A DNA stretch of 64,000 bases from Gloeophyllum trabeum ATCC 11539 (Eukaryota; Basidiomycota; Agaricomycetes; Gloeophyllales; Gloeophyllaceae), in the NCBI RefSeq assembly GCF_000344685.1, contig NW_006920418.1:1584526-1648525 (forward strand), read 5' to 3'. The notes beneath the pieces are model-generated. The model searched no databases, was not told the DNA's origin, and saw only the letters and a program-made list of their open reading frames with translations. Numbering within the stretch: position 1 is the stretch's first letter; each line of letters opens with the position of its first letter. A program made the translations under genes and the position numbers. Positions 1-10,612 of the stretch are shown one piece after another.

Positions 1-83
1 AAGCTTATAACAAGGTGTTGCTCGTCCCCTAGGTTATAAATAACTTGTCTTCGGTGTAAACAACCCCTTCAATCCGCCATAGT

Positions 84-2132
84 ATGTGGCCCTTCGGTTC
101 GTCGTATCCTGAGCGTGATCCTACCCAGGTTGGCGTCTCGATTCCTTTCACGGAGAGCTCGTTGGCCAAAGCCACTTATGACTACATAGTGGTTGGAGGT
201 GAGTCGAGTCGAACGAACGTCGTGCCTTACGTTATAAGCTTCCCTTAGGTGGTACTGCTGGATGCTGCCTGGCAGCACGCTTGTCAGAGGATCCAGATGT
301 GTCTGTTTTGCTGGTAGAGAAAGGCGGGGTCGAAGACACATGGGCCTCTCGGGTACCATTTCTCTCTTCCAATCCCTACGGCGGCAGTAAAATCGTGAAG
401 CACTGGTCATCGTTACCCATGGAACACCTGGACAACCGGTCTGTGGCCCTGATCCGAGGCGATGGGCTGGGAGGCACGTCCCGTGTCAATACCCTTCTTT
501 ATACACGAGGCGCTCCCTTGGAATATAACCACTGGAAGAATATGGGGCACAGCGCTTGGGGATATGACGAATTGAAACCGTATTTTGTGAGATCAGAGAA
601 GTCACTAAGTCATTCCAAGTCGGATTTCCACGGAGGAGATGGTATGGATCTTTTTGTATTCTTGCCGGACATTGTTGAGGCCTGCGTACCCAGGTCCCTG
701 GGAGAATCAAACTTTTCCCGACTTGCAGTTTGAAGTGTTGAAGCAGTATGTCTCGGATGGGAACTTTTTCATAAGATTGACTCTCATCGCCATGAATCAT
801 AGTGTTAGACCAGCCGCCGCAGCGCTCGGTATCCCTGAGATACCCGATATCAACGCGCCAGATGCGCCGCCCGTGGGTTGTGCAATGCTCGATGTCTCTA
901 TTGATGCTAGTATGCGTCGAGCTTCTACCTACAGTGCTTTCCTTCCCGCGGACGTCGCGTTTCCTAGAAAGGAGCGCCTCAAAATCTGTACGCGAAGCAT
1001 CGTGACAGGCATCGAAGTTGCGACGGAAAGCAGTGGTCTCCGTGCCAAGGGTATCTACTTTGAGAGGCTGGACCCAAGCTCGAAGACATTCTATGCCAGG
1101 GCGAAGAGGGAGGTCGTCTTGTGCTGCGGAGCACTGGGCTCCCCTCAGTTGTTGATGCTCAGGTGGGTACCGTCCGTCCAGTTAGGAGACAAATGCTGAC
1201 ACGATCAATGTCCTGGTAGCGGCATCGGACCTAAAGAACACCTCCAGGATCACGGTATAAGTGTGGTGCGGGACATGCCTGGGGTGGGCAGTCACTTAGT
1301 AAGTTATTCTCTGCGTTCACGTGAAGATTTCCTTGAAACCAACCCTCGGTAGCAAGATCACATAGATATACCTGTCACGTTCGAAACCCCCATAGAAGAT
1401 TCATTGCATGTTCTCCTAGTGCAACCTTGGCGCGCTGTATCTCAACTCGCCAAGTACTTCATATCCTCCAAGGGCCTGTTTGCTATGCCCGTGACCCAAA
1501 TGGCGGTGTTCGTGAAGTCGTCCCTCCTGGATGACAACTCGGAAATTAGGACTAGAGTGCCAGAAGATGAAGACAATGTCGCTGACATTGAGATCAAGGC
1601 GATTCCAGTCAACGGCTCTCACATCCAGTATCCGAAGCTCGGCGTGTTCTCCCTCTTACCGGGTCTCGTCCGCCCCAAGTCTACTGGCCGAGTGATGCTG
1701 GCTTCCACGAACCCCCGGGACCATCCCGCGGTAGATCTTGGATTTCTCAGCACCGCGGAAGACTACGCAGTGCTTCGGAAGGGCGTCAAATTGGCCCTGC
1801 GACTAGGCGAACAGATTCGCTTGCAAGGCTACCCCTTAAAGAATCTGCAAGCTTTGGAAGGCCAGAGTGATGAAGGCCTCGACTCGTTCATACGTGCGCA
1901 CGCTCGGAGCGGTTTCCACTATTCTTGCACATGCAGGATGGCGCCAGAGACCGACCCCGTCCACCCGGGAGTCGTGGACGATGAGCTGAGGGTATACGGG
2001 ATTCATGGACTTCGGGTTTGCGACACGTCGATATTCCCTGAGATTTTGTCCGCTCATACAATGGCGCCTGCCGTTGTGGTGGCAGAAAAGTGCGCTGATA
2101 TGATGAAGTCTGCTCCTTCCAGTGGTACATAG
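84..2132 (+). CDS. GMC-family FAD oxidoreductase
   Basis: Glucose-methanol-choline oxidoreductase, about 611 aa in five exons (84-198, 249-641, 694-1162, 1220-1298, 1353-2132). The N-terminal FAD-binding motif YDYIVVGGGTAGCC is made by splicing across intron 1. The ADP-binding region is followed by GDGLGGTSRVN, which is typical of the family. The C-terminus carries HYSCTCRM and SAHTMAPA, so both catalytic-pair positions appear to be histidine (His/His rather than His/Asn). The family oxidises alcohols or sugars using FAD. The substrate cannot be read from sequence. The N-terminus MWPFGSSYPERD does not look like a secretion signal, so an intracellular enzyme is more likely than a secreted lignocellulose oxidase (inference). 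A TATAAATA element lies at 35-42, 49 nt before the ATG. All introns keep frame and no lesion was seen. Confidence 0.9.
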
Positions 2133-2361
2133 AGCTCGCGCAGCAGAGGGTACCATGTTCGTCCAACTGCCCCCGATTTTCTGCGGTATATCGGCAATTC
2201 GAGCCATTGCGACGTAGGACATGACCGCTTACCGTCACATCGGCCGACTTTTTATTGGCCGTGAAAATGTTAAGATTCCTCGGTTGATACATCCTCCTAA
2301 TCCCTGTATTCAACTTCAACGTACAGACACTGTAAAATGCCTATGGTCTGCATGATCTCCC

Positions 2362-3418
2362 CTAAGCCGATTCTGCCATGAGAAATTTCTCCAATTCCAG
2401 CAATTCTTTTACTTTATCCCATCCAGGGCCTCCAAAATTATCCGCGCTGATGGGGAGCAGCGGACCCCTCACGTGCGGTTGTCCATACCCGAACTCCTTC
2501 GCTATGATGGCCTTGATCGCAGAGATACCGCCCAACTTGCTGACAGCGGCGTCTGCGTGGCCCAGCAGTGCCTGCAGCTTCATAGCGTCGTCCAGTTTGC
2601 CCTCCTTATAGAGATTCCAGACCGATAAGTGCGCCTTCGGAGCGATGTTAGGTAGTGCACCGATCAGCCCCGCGCTGCCGGACAGCACGCCTTGCAGGTA
2701 TACTGATGATGTGCCAGGGAAGGTCGCGAATTTCTCGGGAGAGACGGACGAGGTGAGCCGATGGAGCTTGCCGATGTCCCCGCACGAGAGCTTTGTCCCG
2801 ACGATATTCGGGTGCTCTGCGAGTGTGCCGATAGTATCAGAATCGAGGTTTATGCCTGCCGTGACGGTGGGGAAGTTATAGATCATGGTCGGGATCGGAG
2901 ATGCGTCTGCAACCTGTGATGGCGTGGCGTGAGTCGCTTGGATATCTCACTTGATAAGTGTGAGACTCACCTCGCGATGGAAGCGTATGATTGCATCTTT
3001 TGTCATCCGAGGAGGCCAAGTTGACGGAGTCAAGACAAGGACATGGGTTGCCCCGGCCTCTTTTGCATCCACACATAGTTTCTTGGTCTCGCGTGTAGAC
3101 TGAGCGCCGGTGCCTGCGATAACGACCACGTCTTGGAACCCATTCTCATCGAGGGTCTTTCTTGTAAGACGTATCGCCTCTTTGCGCTCATCGTGGGAGA
3201 GGTGTTGGGCCTCGCCATTACTGCCCTGGACCAGTATTCCCGTAACACCTCCCTGAGATACCAACGAGTCAACGCGATGATAAACGGATAGACGAGATGA
3301 TACATACCTTGGCCAGACGCAGGACGTGGGCCTTTATGGCCGGTACATCAAATTCTTCGTTCTCGTCGAAGAACAAGACCGCTGGGACGTATATACCGGA
3401 GGGTGGTGGGCTGGACAT
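2362..3418 (-). CDS. DapA-family aldolase (dihydrodipicolinate synthase/KDG-type)
   Basis: About 314 aa in three exons (3308-3418, 2971-3252, 2362-2913), all joined in phase 0. Family marks are GSNGEAQHLSHDE (substrate-binding loop), MIYNFPTV with the conserved Tyr, and GTKLSCGD with the Schiff-base Lys. The length matches the TIM-barrel DapA/NanA family. Fungi make lysine through alpha-aminoadipate, so a true dihydrodipicolinate synthase is unlikely. Known fungal members include the L-threo-3-deoxy-hexulosonate aldolase of D-galacturonate breakdown, and 4-hydroxy-2-oxoglutarate aldolase-like enzymes. The substrate is therefore a pyruvate-releasing 2-keto-3-deoxy acid by inference. No pectin-pathway partner lies next to it. 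The start was chosen as the ATG giving MSSPPPSGIYVPAVLFFDE, which leads straight into the first barrel strand. Confidence 0.88.
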
Positions 3419-4145
3419 GGCAGTTGCACAAGTGTTGGACTGTGGCTTGTACGGAAAGCAGGAGAGGCGACGTTCCGTGCTCTAACTTAAGACGGGAACG
3501 CCGGCCCGAATCTCCGTGCCCGCGATGGCTGCGCGTGAGCAGAGTAGAACGCGTAGCTGAGAGCAAAGGCCTCAGGTTCAGAGACCACTAAATATACGTC
3601 CTTCCATGGGATTGCCCGTGCGGTGGGTATCGCGTAGGCTAGGAAGTGCCTGTGGTACGTGTTGCGGCGCCACGGAGGATGCAGTTCGGCGGGAGTATCT
3701 ATAGCACCGACTAACTCGACAGGATAGTCCGACTGATATAGCGTTGAGCGGTAATGGTCTTCCAGCAGACGACGGCGGAGGGTCGAGCCCGTTGGAGCGA
3801 CGGCAGACGTCAGAGACGTATATAAGCTGCATGAGATCCAGGCGCGACGTCCGAAGCCGTCTGGCAATATTCACGGTAGCAGAGGCCAGTATCAGCACGT
3901 CGAAGGGGATCTACAAGATGTTGGCAGGAGAATCAGGTTGAAAGTACCGTACCAGGCCGTCGTGTAGCTGTGAAGTGAGCGGTTCCCGCCACCGAGGCGC
4001 GTGTCGACCACGCGCCGGCGGCATATGCAACGCAATCAAAGCTGCCGAGCGAATTGGCTCTACTGAACGCCGCCGTCGGTCACCGCTACCTCTCTCTCCC
4101 TTGCCCTCTCGTCGTCGACGCGGCGTTACTGGGCATTGTGCAGTA
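3419..4145. other. Intergenic, divergent promoter region (aldolase / MGM1)
   Basis: This 727-bp stretch separates two divergently read genes, so it should hold both promoters. The last part (about 4085-4125) is pyrimidine-rich, as often seen near fungal start sites. A minus-strand open frame at 3487-3867 (126 aa) has a protein-like C-terminal half (for example HFLAYAIPTARAIPWKD) but no recognised domain and no splice partners that I could confirm. I leave it unannotated as a gene. Confidence 0.4.
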
Positions 4146-7100
4146 ATGTACTCAGCCGTGCGCCGACAACTTGCATCGATCCTCAAGACTCCTCGCAAGA
4201 CCGTCACGTACGGCCTGAGCGCGTCTCGCAGGATCGAGAATGCCAGACCCGTACACCGACAATACACCACTCTCCTGACATCCAATGGAACGCGTACTCG
4301 TCAGAGGCCGGGGTCACCTCATGTCGCAGCGTTGCGCCATATGCACGTCAGAGCGTTGTCGTACGCGTCGATACCCAAGTTCGTCCTCCGCGCGTTCCGT
4401 GTGCCAATAGCAGGTGCTACGATAGGTGCGGGAGGTGTCACGTATGCGAACTATAAATTTGAAGGTACGCCTGCTGTTCGCTGCAAACTTATGTGGGAAG
4501 TCTGAACTCGAGGTACTCAAGAGTTCAAGAAGAAATCGGACGAGTTCATGACTACTGTCAAGGACACCGCTACGGATATTTTCGACACCGTGTCGGATGG
4601 AGTGGGAGTTGTCACTTCTCGCATCTCAGGAGTTGAACTGCCCTCTATACCCAAACTCGAAACACCGCAGTTCTTGAAGGACCTTTTCTCTGGAGGCGAT
4701 AAGAACGGCGAGAATGGAGAGGGCTCTGGTGAAGACGGGACCGGGAGCGGCTCAAGACGACCGCCAAAGGGCGATGCCGCTGCTCTTGCTGCTCTGATCG
4801 CTGCGACGACATCCTCCCCATCTGATTCTAAACCGACCGAACTTGACCAGAACGGACTGATGAACCTGACGAAGAAGCTGATTGAAATCCGAGGGATGCT
4901 CATTAGCATCGACAAAAGTGACGCCTTGAAGCTGCCCAGTATTGTTGTCATTGGTAGTCAGAGCTCTGGAAAGAGCAGCGTCCTGGAAGCTATTGTCGGG
5001 CATGAGTTTTTGCCAAAGTAGGTACCTTCACCCGACTTTGACATTCCTGCTCAACAAGGCGTATCTAGGGGATCCAACATGGTAACGCGACGCCCCATCG
5101 AGCTCACGTTGATTCACACTCCAGGGTCTGCACAAGAATACGGCGAGTTCCCAGCTTTGGGCTTGGGCAAGGTTACGGACTTCTCTAACATCCAGCGGAC
5201 ACTCACTGACCTCAACCTCGCCGTCCCATCTACCGAGGCCGTGTCTGACGATCCGATCGATCTCCGAATTTACAGCCCTCACGTCCCAGACTTGACTCTC
5301 ATCGATCTTCCTGGATACATCCAAATCGCCTCCATGGACCAACCTGAGTCATTGAAGGAGAAGATCGTGTCTCTCTGCGACAAGTACATCCGGGAGCCAA
5401 ATATCATCTTGGCGGTCTGTGCAGCGGACGTCGACTTGGCCAACTCACCTGCTCTTCGCGCCAGTCGTCGGGTCGACCCTCTCGGTTTACGGACGATTGG
5501 TGTGATCACAAAGATGGATCTCGTGCCACCAGAGCAGGGTGCCAGCATCCTGACCGGGAACCGGTATCCGCTTCACCTTGGCTACGTCGGCGTCGTGTGC
5601 AAGCCTTCTGGTTCTAAGAGCAGACGCGAATCCACGTCTGCAGCTGCTGAACGTGGAGAGCACGATTACTTCGGTGCCCACAAGGAGATATTCAATAGCG
5701 GCTCTCTGATGACTGGCACTGATACCCTGCGCCGCCGCCTTATGGAGGTCCTGGAATCGTCTATGGCGTCGTCACTGCACGGCATCACTAATGCTGTGCA
5801 GCTTGAGCTCGAGGAAGCCACCTACCAATTCAAGGTGCAGTATAACGATCGACGGATATCGGCAGAGTCGTACGTCGCCGAGACCGTCGACCTGCTGAAA
5901 GCTCGCTTCCGCGAGTTTACCATGCAGTTCAAGAAACCGCAGATCCGCGCGAAGCTCAAGGAGATGCTGGATGAGAAGGTGATGGACGTGCTCGAGCAGC
6001 TGTACTGGCTTGATAAGCGGGTCCCGGAGCTCGGCGAGCTGGCTGCGAACCCGAAGGTGAAACCCGAGGACGTGGAGCCCTACTGGCGACACAAGCTCGA
6101 GGCGGCGTCGTCTCTCCTCACGAAATCTGGTGTGGGCCGGGACTCGACGCTGCTCGTCGCGGACGGCCTGCGTGCGCTGATCGAGTCGATAGCCGCCGGG
6201 GAGCCCTTCACCTTCCACCCGCGCGCCGCGGAGCGCATCGTGCAGTTCGCACACATGATCCTGCGCGACCGGATCGGGTTCACGTCGGACCAGGTCGAGA
6301 ACTGCATCAAGCCGTACAAGTATGAGGTCGAGGTGGATTCGCGGGAGTGGGAGATGGGCAGGAAGGAGGCGGTGGAGCTGTTCGAGAAGGAGATGTCGAT
6401 GTGCGAGAGTAAACTGAAGGAGATTAGGAAGCGCGTCGGAGGGAGCAGGCGGCTGTCTGGGTTGATGGGCTATGTGAAGACTTTGGAGCAAAGAGAAAAG
6501 GAGCGGAAGGCTCGCCGTCTGTTGACCGATGACGAGTCACCAGAGGACGACTCGAAATCTGTTGCGGATGATTACCAGTATCCTCCAGCACAGATCCTTG
6601 ATGGTTCGTCCATTCCGGTATCTCACGGGGCGCTTCTGATGAAATTGCAGCTCGACATGCCATCCTTTACAACGACCGCATGGGCGTTTTGAAGCTGCGC
6701 ATTGCAGCTTTGAAGTCCAAGCGGTGTAAAGCTGGTCCCGAAAACGACGTTTTGTGCCCGGAGGCCTTCTTGAATGTCGTCGCTGACAAGCTAGCGTACA
6801 CCGCGGCCATGTTTATCAATATTGAACTGCTAGACCAGTTCTTTTACCAGGTGAGCATGCCCCTCTGCGCTTGGCACGGGATGACGCGCTGACGTAGGTC
6901 GGTTAGTTCCCTCGAGAGATCGACTCTAGATTACTCTACGATCTTGATCGCAAAGAGATCGTCGAGTTTGCACGTGAAAACCCCATCGTCAGACGACACT
7001 TGGACCTACAGGAACGCAAGGACAAACTGGAGGAGGTGTGTATCAACTTACACCCAGTAGCACTCATGTATCTGATGTATCGTCAGGTCATGAAGCAACT

Positions 7101-7182
7101 CAATAGCTTGTCGACGTTGCGTCCCGACGTGCAGCCTACACCCCGCAGACAGCGCGGACTATTTGGGGGACGCTTTTCTTGA
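4146..7182 (+). CDS. MGM1: Mitochondrial dynamin-like GTPase Mgm1/OPA1
   Basis: About 927 aa in six exons (4146-4464, 4513-5017, 5069-6603, 6651-6850, 6907-7035, 7087-7182). The protein starts with a basic, Ser/Arg-rich mitochondrial presequence ([19 protein letters not shown]). A hydrophobic inner-membrane segment follows ([18 protein letters not shown], about residues 87-104), then a linker and the GTPase domain. G1 is [10 protein letters not shown], the switch I Thr lies in NMVTRRP, G3 is DLPG and G4 is TKMD. Middle and GTPase-effector regions extend to the C-terminus. In yeast, Mgm1 fuses inner mitochondrial membranes and shapes cristae, and rhomboid protease Pcp1 cleaves it into long and short forms. 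A rhomboid-type site is expected after the hydrophobic segment but I did not map it. All splice junctions keep the family sequence in frame, including [13 protein letters not shown] across intron 2. Confidence 0.95.
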
Positions 7183-7342
7183 GTTTGTTCTGGACCGGGT
7201 CTGTTTGTGTTGTGGATAATTCTGTATGTTTTCAGCCTCACAGTGTAGAATAATATTGTCCTGTTAAATTACGACCCTCCACTCAATGGATATTACGATG
7301 GGTATGGCGCACATATTACACGATGAATACACACGCAGAAGA

Positions 7343-7942
7343 TCATAGTTTGGCCTTGCTCTTGGCGCTCTGCGATGATCGTGTGTGAATCACAGCAAGA
7401 TACAGAAGTGGCAGGGCACTGACCTTTAGTACACCGTCCAGTTTCGTTGCCAGCATCATGTTACCCTTCGTCTTGAGCTTGCCAGTCAAGAAAGCCTTCT
7501 GGCCGTCAAGCTGCACTCGTCGTGTCAACAAGCCATTCCATCATTTACAGCGGTAGGTACTCACCTTGCCCTCAGCTAGCTGAGTGAACGTATCGTCGGA
7601 AAGGAGGATTGTAACGTCTGCCTTTGGCTTAGCCTCTCCCTTGTAGACTGTGCCCGACTTCTTGAGGTCGATTGTCCAGACACCCTCCTTCCCCTCCGCG
7701 TTCTTCACGCGTAGCTCGAAGATACCGTTCGTCTGCTCGCCAGTGAGGGGACATCCTTGTAGATTGGCAGAGGTAAACCGACCTTCTTGATCTGGGACTT
7801 CTTCTCCTCGTCGCTGTACGTTTGGAATACCTGGGCGAGGCCCGCAATAATCTCGGAAGTCTACACGGAGGTCAACGGCGTTATTCAGAGATAGAGCCCC
7901 GCCGCAGCATACCTTGAAACCGGGCTCCTTGATGTCCGACAT
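7343..7942 (-). CDS. SCP2 sterol/lipid-transfer domain protein
   Basis: A single-domain SCP2 protein of about 125 aa, in five short exons separated by introns of about 50 nt. The read-through is MSDIKEPGFK, then an exon with IIAGLAQVFQTYSDEE, then TNGIFELRV through VWTIDLKK and GTVYKG to DDTFTQLAEGK, then the exon LDGQKAFLTGKLKTKGNM, and finally SAKSKAKL and a stop. SCP2 domains form a hydrophobic tunnel that carries sterols, fatty acids or acyl-CoA. The last three residues, AKL, fit a peroxisomal targeting signal type 1, so the protein is probably peroxisomal. Splice sites at the second and last introns were chosen for family continuity. Confidence 0.9.
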
Positions 7943-8648
7943 GGCTACAGCAATAGTGTACAGGAACTGAGGAGGTGGAGGAGGGATACGTTGTGTTGGC
8001 AGCTCCCGAGATGCGCTCTATATTGATGCGGGGTTGGGGCGTCTTTCCATGTGAAATCAGGCTCGCGTGACGGCGGTACGTACGTCCGATTGGTTGCGTG
8101 ACAGCCAGTATCACAGTGTACCAGAGTGTACCCCATCTACAACTTCTCTCATTGTCTCATGACATAAGTATCACCCATGCGGGCGCAGTAAGGCGCGTCT
8201 ACTCCAGAGACATGATGAAGACGGACATGTATCATTTCATGTGGTGAGGCCATCGCCCTGGTATCACAACAAATATGGCAGCAACAGGTTCTCTGGTCAT
8301 GGGAGAACAAGTTCTCATACAATTCCAAATGTCCCCCGCTCGTTCTTTCCTTCCGTCCCAGATCTGCTAACAAGTCGGGTCGTGATGAAGTTCAACGAGT
8401 ATCCGTCGATATTGAGTTCGGCACTTAAGACGTGAAGCGGGAGCGCCATGGTAGAGTCCCTTGGGTTTCTAAGAGCTGCAACAAGTCGGCTTTGGTGCTG
8501 TGTCGCATCCAGCCGACTCCGGCGCAGTGGTTATCACAGGAGGCGCGCCTGAGCGCCTTCTTCCAACTCCATCATAGGACTGTTGACAAGACGGCCGAGG
8601 AGGAGACTCGATCAGGATGTAAACCGTGATACCATGGAGGCCCAGTCG
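7943..8648. other. Intergenic, SCP2 upstream region
   Basis: These 706 bp lie between the SCP2 start codon and the stop codon of MED22, with both genes on the minus strand. The part nearest 7942 should hold the SCP2 promoter. Open frames here are short and overlap one another, and no domain, RNA gene or repeat was seen. Confidence 0.4.
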
Positions 8649-9227
8649 TCACACTCGCAGCTCTGAGGGCTTCAACAGATCATTCAGCAGCTCAGCGACT
8701 TTCTTCTTCGCTTCATCCTTCTCTTCCTGGATAATCTTGAGCTCGCTATCGCGCAAGTTCGCGATTTGGGCCTCGTCGGATAACAGGAGCAATAACTTCA
8801 TGGAGTGTATGATGGACAGTAGAGAATTTGCAGATCTGACCTATAGAGAAAGCAGGACGTAAGGATCCGTATGTCGCAGTTGTGCCATAGAACACACCAT
8901 AGACTCAGCGCGACTTTCAGCCTGGAACGCCTCCAAGGCGATTCGAAACTTGTCCTTGTCCCCGATCTTGTATTACATTTAGCAAGTATGAAGAAAAATG
9001 GCGGCTCTTGATTAACGTACCGAAGCCAAGCTCACAAGATCCACCATGCCTTCGACTAAGGTGTCCACCTCCGCGTCCACCCTCTTATTCCATTCCTCTT
9101 CCACAGAATCCAGGTACTCGTCTGACTTGAGATCGGCGAACGGCCGGGTTTCTCGATTCCTGTTCGTCAGCTTAGCGCTGGGCAGCGCGGACGGTCTTGA
9201 CACGTCGGTCTCTGTACGCTCAGCCAT
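8649..9227 (-). CDS. MED22: Mediator complex subunit 22 (Med22/Srb6)
   Basis: A small helical protein of about 150 aa in three exons. Exon 1 runs from MAERTETD to TLVEGMVDLVSLAS, exon 2 reads IGDKDKFRIALEAFQ to RAESM, and exon 3 reads VRSANSLLSIIHSMKLLLLL to ELLNDLLKPSELRV and stop. The pattern of a central EEEWNKRVDAEVDTL helix, a second helix with AESRAESM and a terminal coiled coil (ELKIIQEEKDEAKKKVAEL) fits Med22/Surf5, a head-module subunit of the RNA polymerase II Mediator. The ATG at 9227 was preferred because upstream in-frame codons have no ATG. A DNA transposon is inserted 73 bp upstream of this start, so promoter or 5' UTR sequence was probably changed by it. Confidence 0.82.
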
Positions 9228-9299
9228 GTTTGGTGGCGTAGCGTAAGGGAGGCTAAGGACGAAGGACGTAGTCTTGCTAAGAGCAACAAGGATGTGGCT

Positions 9300-9306
9300 G
9301 CTCAAG
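9300..9306. repeat. Target-site duplication, left copy
   Basis: The 7-bp sequence GCTCAAG directly abuts the left inverted end of the transposon and is repeated directly after its right end (10356-10362). Confidence 0.8.
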
Positions 9307-10355
9307 CCCAGTCAAAATCGACAATTTTTAGTTCTATTTAGCTAGTACAAAATCTGTTGTTATCTATTTCGGTCTGTTCTAAGGTCAGTCGACGTCCAAT
9401 CATGCGTGCTGAGACTGCGTCGATTCGCACGGGCCTGCTTTATATGGTAAGGATAGGTAAGGATATGGCTTTGGATGGTGGGACGTGCAATCGCGCAAGT
9501 GCATCGACTGTCGCTGGGCCTCTGCTTTGTCCGTCGTGCCCGCCGACCTCAGGCATTGTGCTGAGACGGACTGTCCGATGACATCATTCCGCACTTGCTC
9601 GTTTTCGCGGTCATAAATAGGCCAGCGGTCTATTCCTGCTTTCTCTTTCTTACCCCCACCACCTTACTCGACTCCCCTCTCTTCGTGTGCTTACTCCGTG
9701 CTTCATCGGTCTTATTCGACAGCACTATATTGTTAGTCATCTGTGCATACATCTTATTTACTCTCCTGTGCGCTGATGTCGGTGGTAATAGGGTGCTGGA
9801 GGGTTTTTATCGAGAGTTACCAAGGTATGCACCTTTCATTGGGGCGGATAGTTTAATTTACTCATTACCCCATCTAGGAACATTCATGGGGGTGCTATGT
9901 GGACTCTGGGTACGTGCACGCTCTCATGCGATTTCTCAGTACGTGCTGACCTGCTTTACTTAGAATTGTAAGGTACTCGTGCCACGTGGAATGAAGGGGA
10001 TGTGAGACTGTGTATCAACATTGTAAATTAGGACTAAATAGATATGAATAGATGTAAATAGAGCTTCGCTGATAATATTGATTTAATCGACTTGAATTGA
10101 TTGGGACTGCCGTAATATGCAGGGAATAGCTGAAGTGCATCGTACGCGATGTAAGATGATCCCACCTATTTCACTATGTCCCTCTCTATTTATCGTCTAT
10201 TTACATCCATTACGCTGAAATCCCTCATACGAGAGAACAGATCTAAATAGCTGGCCATCTGCTAAAAGGCTCGATTTACTATTCTCCGCTGTTTCCGTCT
10301 GCCAGCCGTGCAGAACAGCAGTAAATAGAGCTAAAAATTGTCGATTTTGACTGGG
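9307..10355. mobile_element. Non-autonomous TIR DNA transposon (large MITE)
   Basis: A 1,049-bp element bounded by 34-bp inverted ends. The left end (9307-9340) begins CCCAGTCAAAATCGACAATT and the right end (10322-10355) is its reverse complement with one mismatch (T/C at end position 26). A 7-bp direct repeat, GCTCAAG, flanks it. The interior has no recognisable transposase. The longest open frame (9595-9963) is hydrophobic, lacks an ATG start and matches no family I know. At least seven copies of TAAATAG/CTATTTA lie near the ends, as expected of subterminal transposase-binding repeats. The superfamily is uncertain: hAT elements normally make 8-bp duplications, and here only 7 bp match. The near-perfect ends suggest a fairly recent insertion. 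Confidence 0.85.
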
Positions 10356-10362
10356 GCTCAAG
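10356..10362. repeat. Target-site duplication, right copy
   Basis: Direct repeat GCTCAAG following the right inverted end; it pairs with 9300-9306. Confidence 0.8.
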
Positions 10363-10612
10363 CCGCGACTTCGAGTTCCGGCGATTGCCGTGCTTCTCAG
10401 AACATTGTGGCAAGGCGCCCGGATGCAGGGCCAATCATACTGAACTAGTCACAGAACATGCAACAGCCAGAGGCGGAGGCATGTCTGGGGATGGCTGGCT
10501 GAATATCCTCGGGAGGTCCTAGATTATCCGGTCACGAAAGAAGGGATGCATAACTCCTCGTCCAGACGAGAATCATCACAGTACAACACATTCCTACATA
10601 TACACCTGCAAG

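Noticed and set aside
5772..6491. 239-codon antisense open frame over MGM1
   Set aside because: Leu/His/Arg-rich shadow of the well-supported GTPase exon.
9595..9963. 122-codon hydrophobic frame inside the transposon, considered as a transposase remnant or membrane cargo
   Set aside because: No ATG start, no catalytic motifs, and the region is pyrimidine-rich, which by itself gives a hydrophobic translation.
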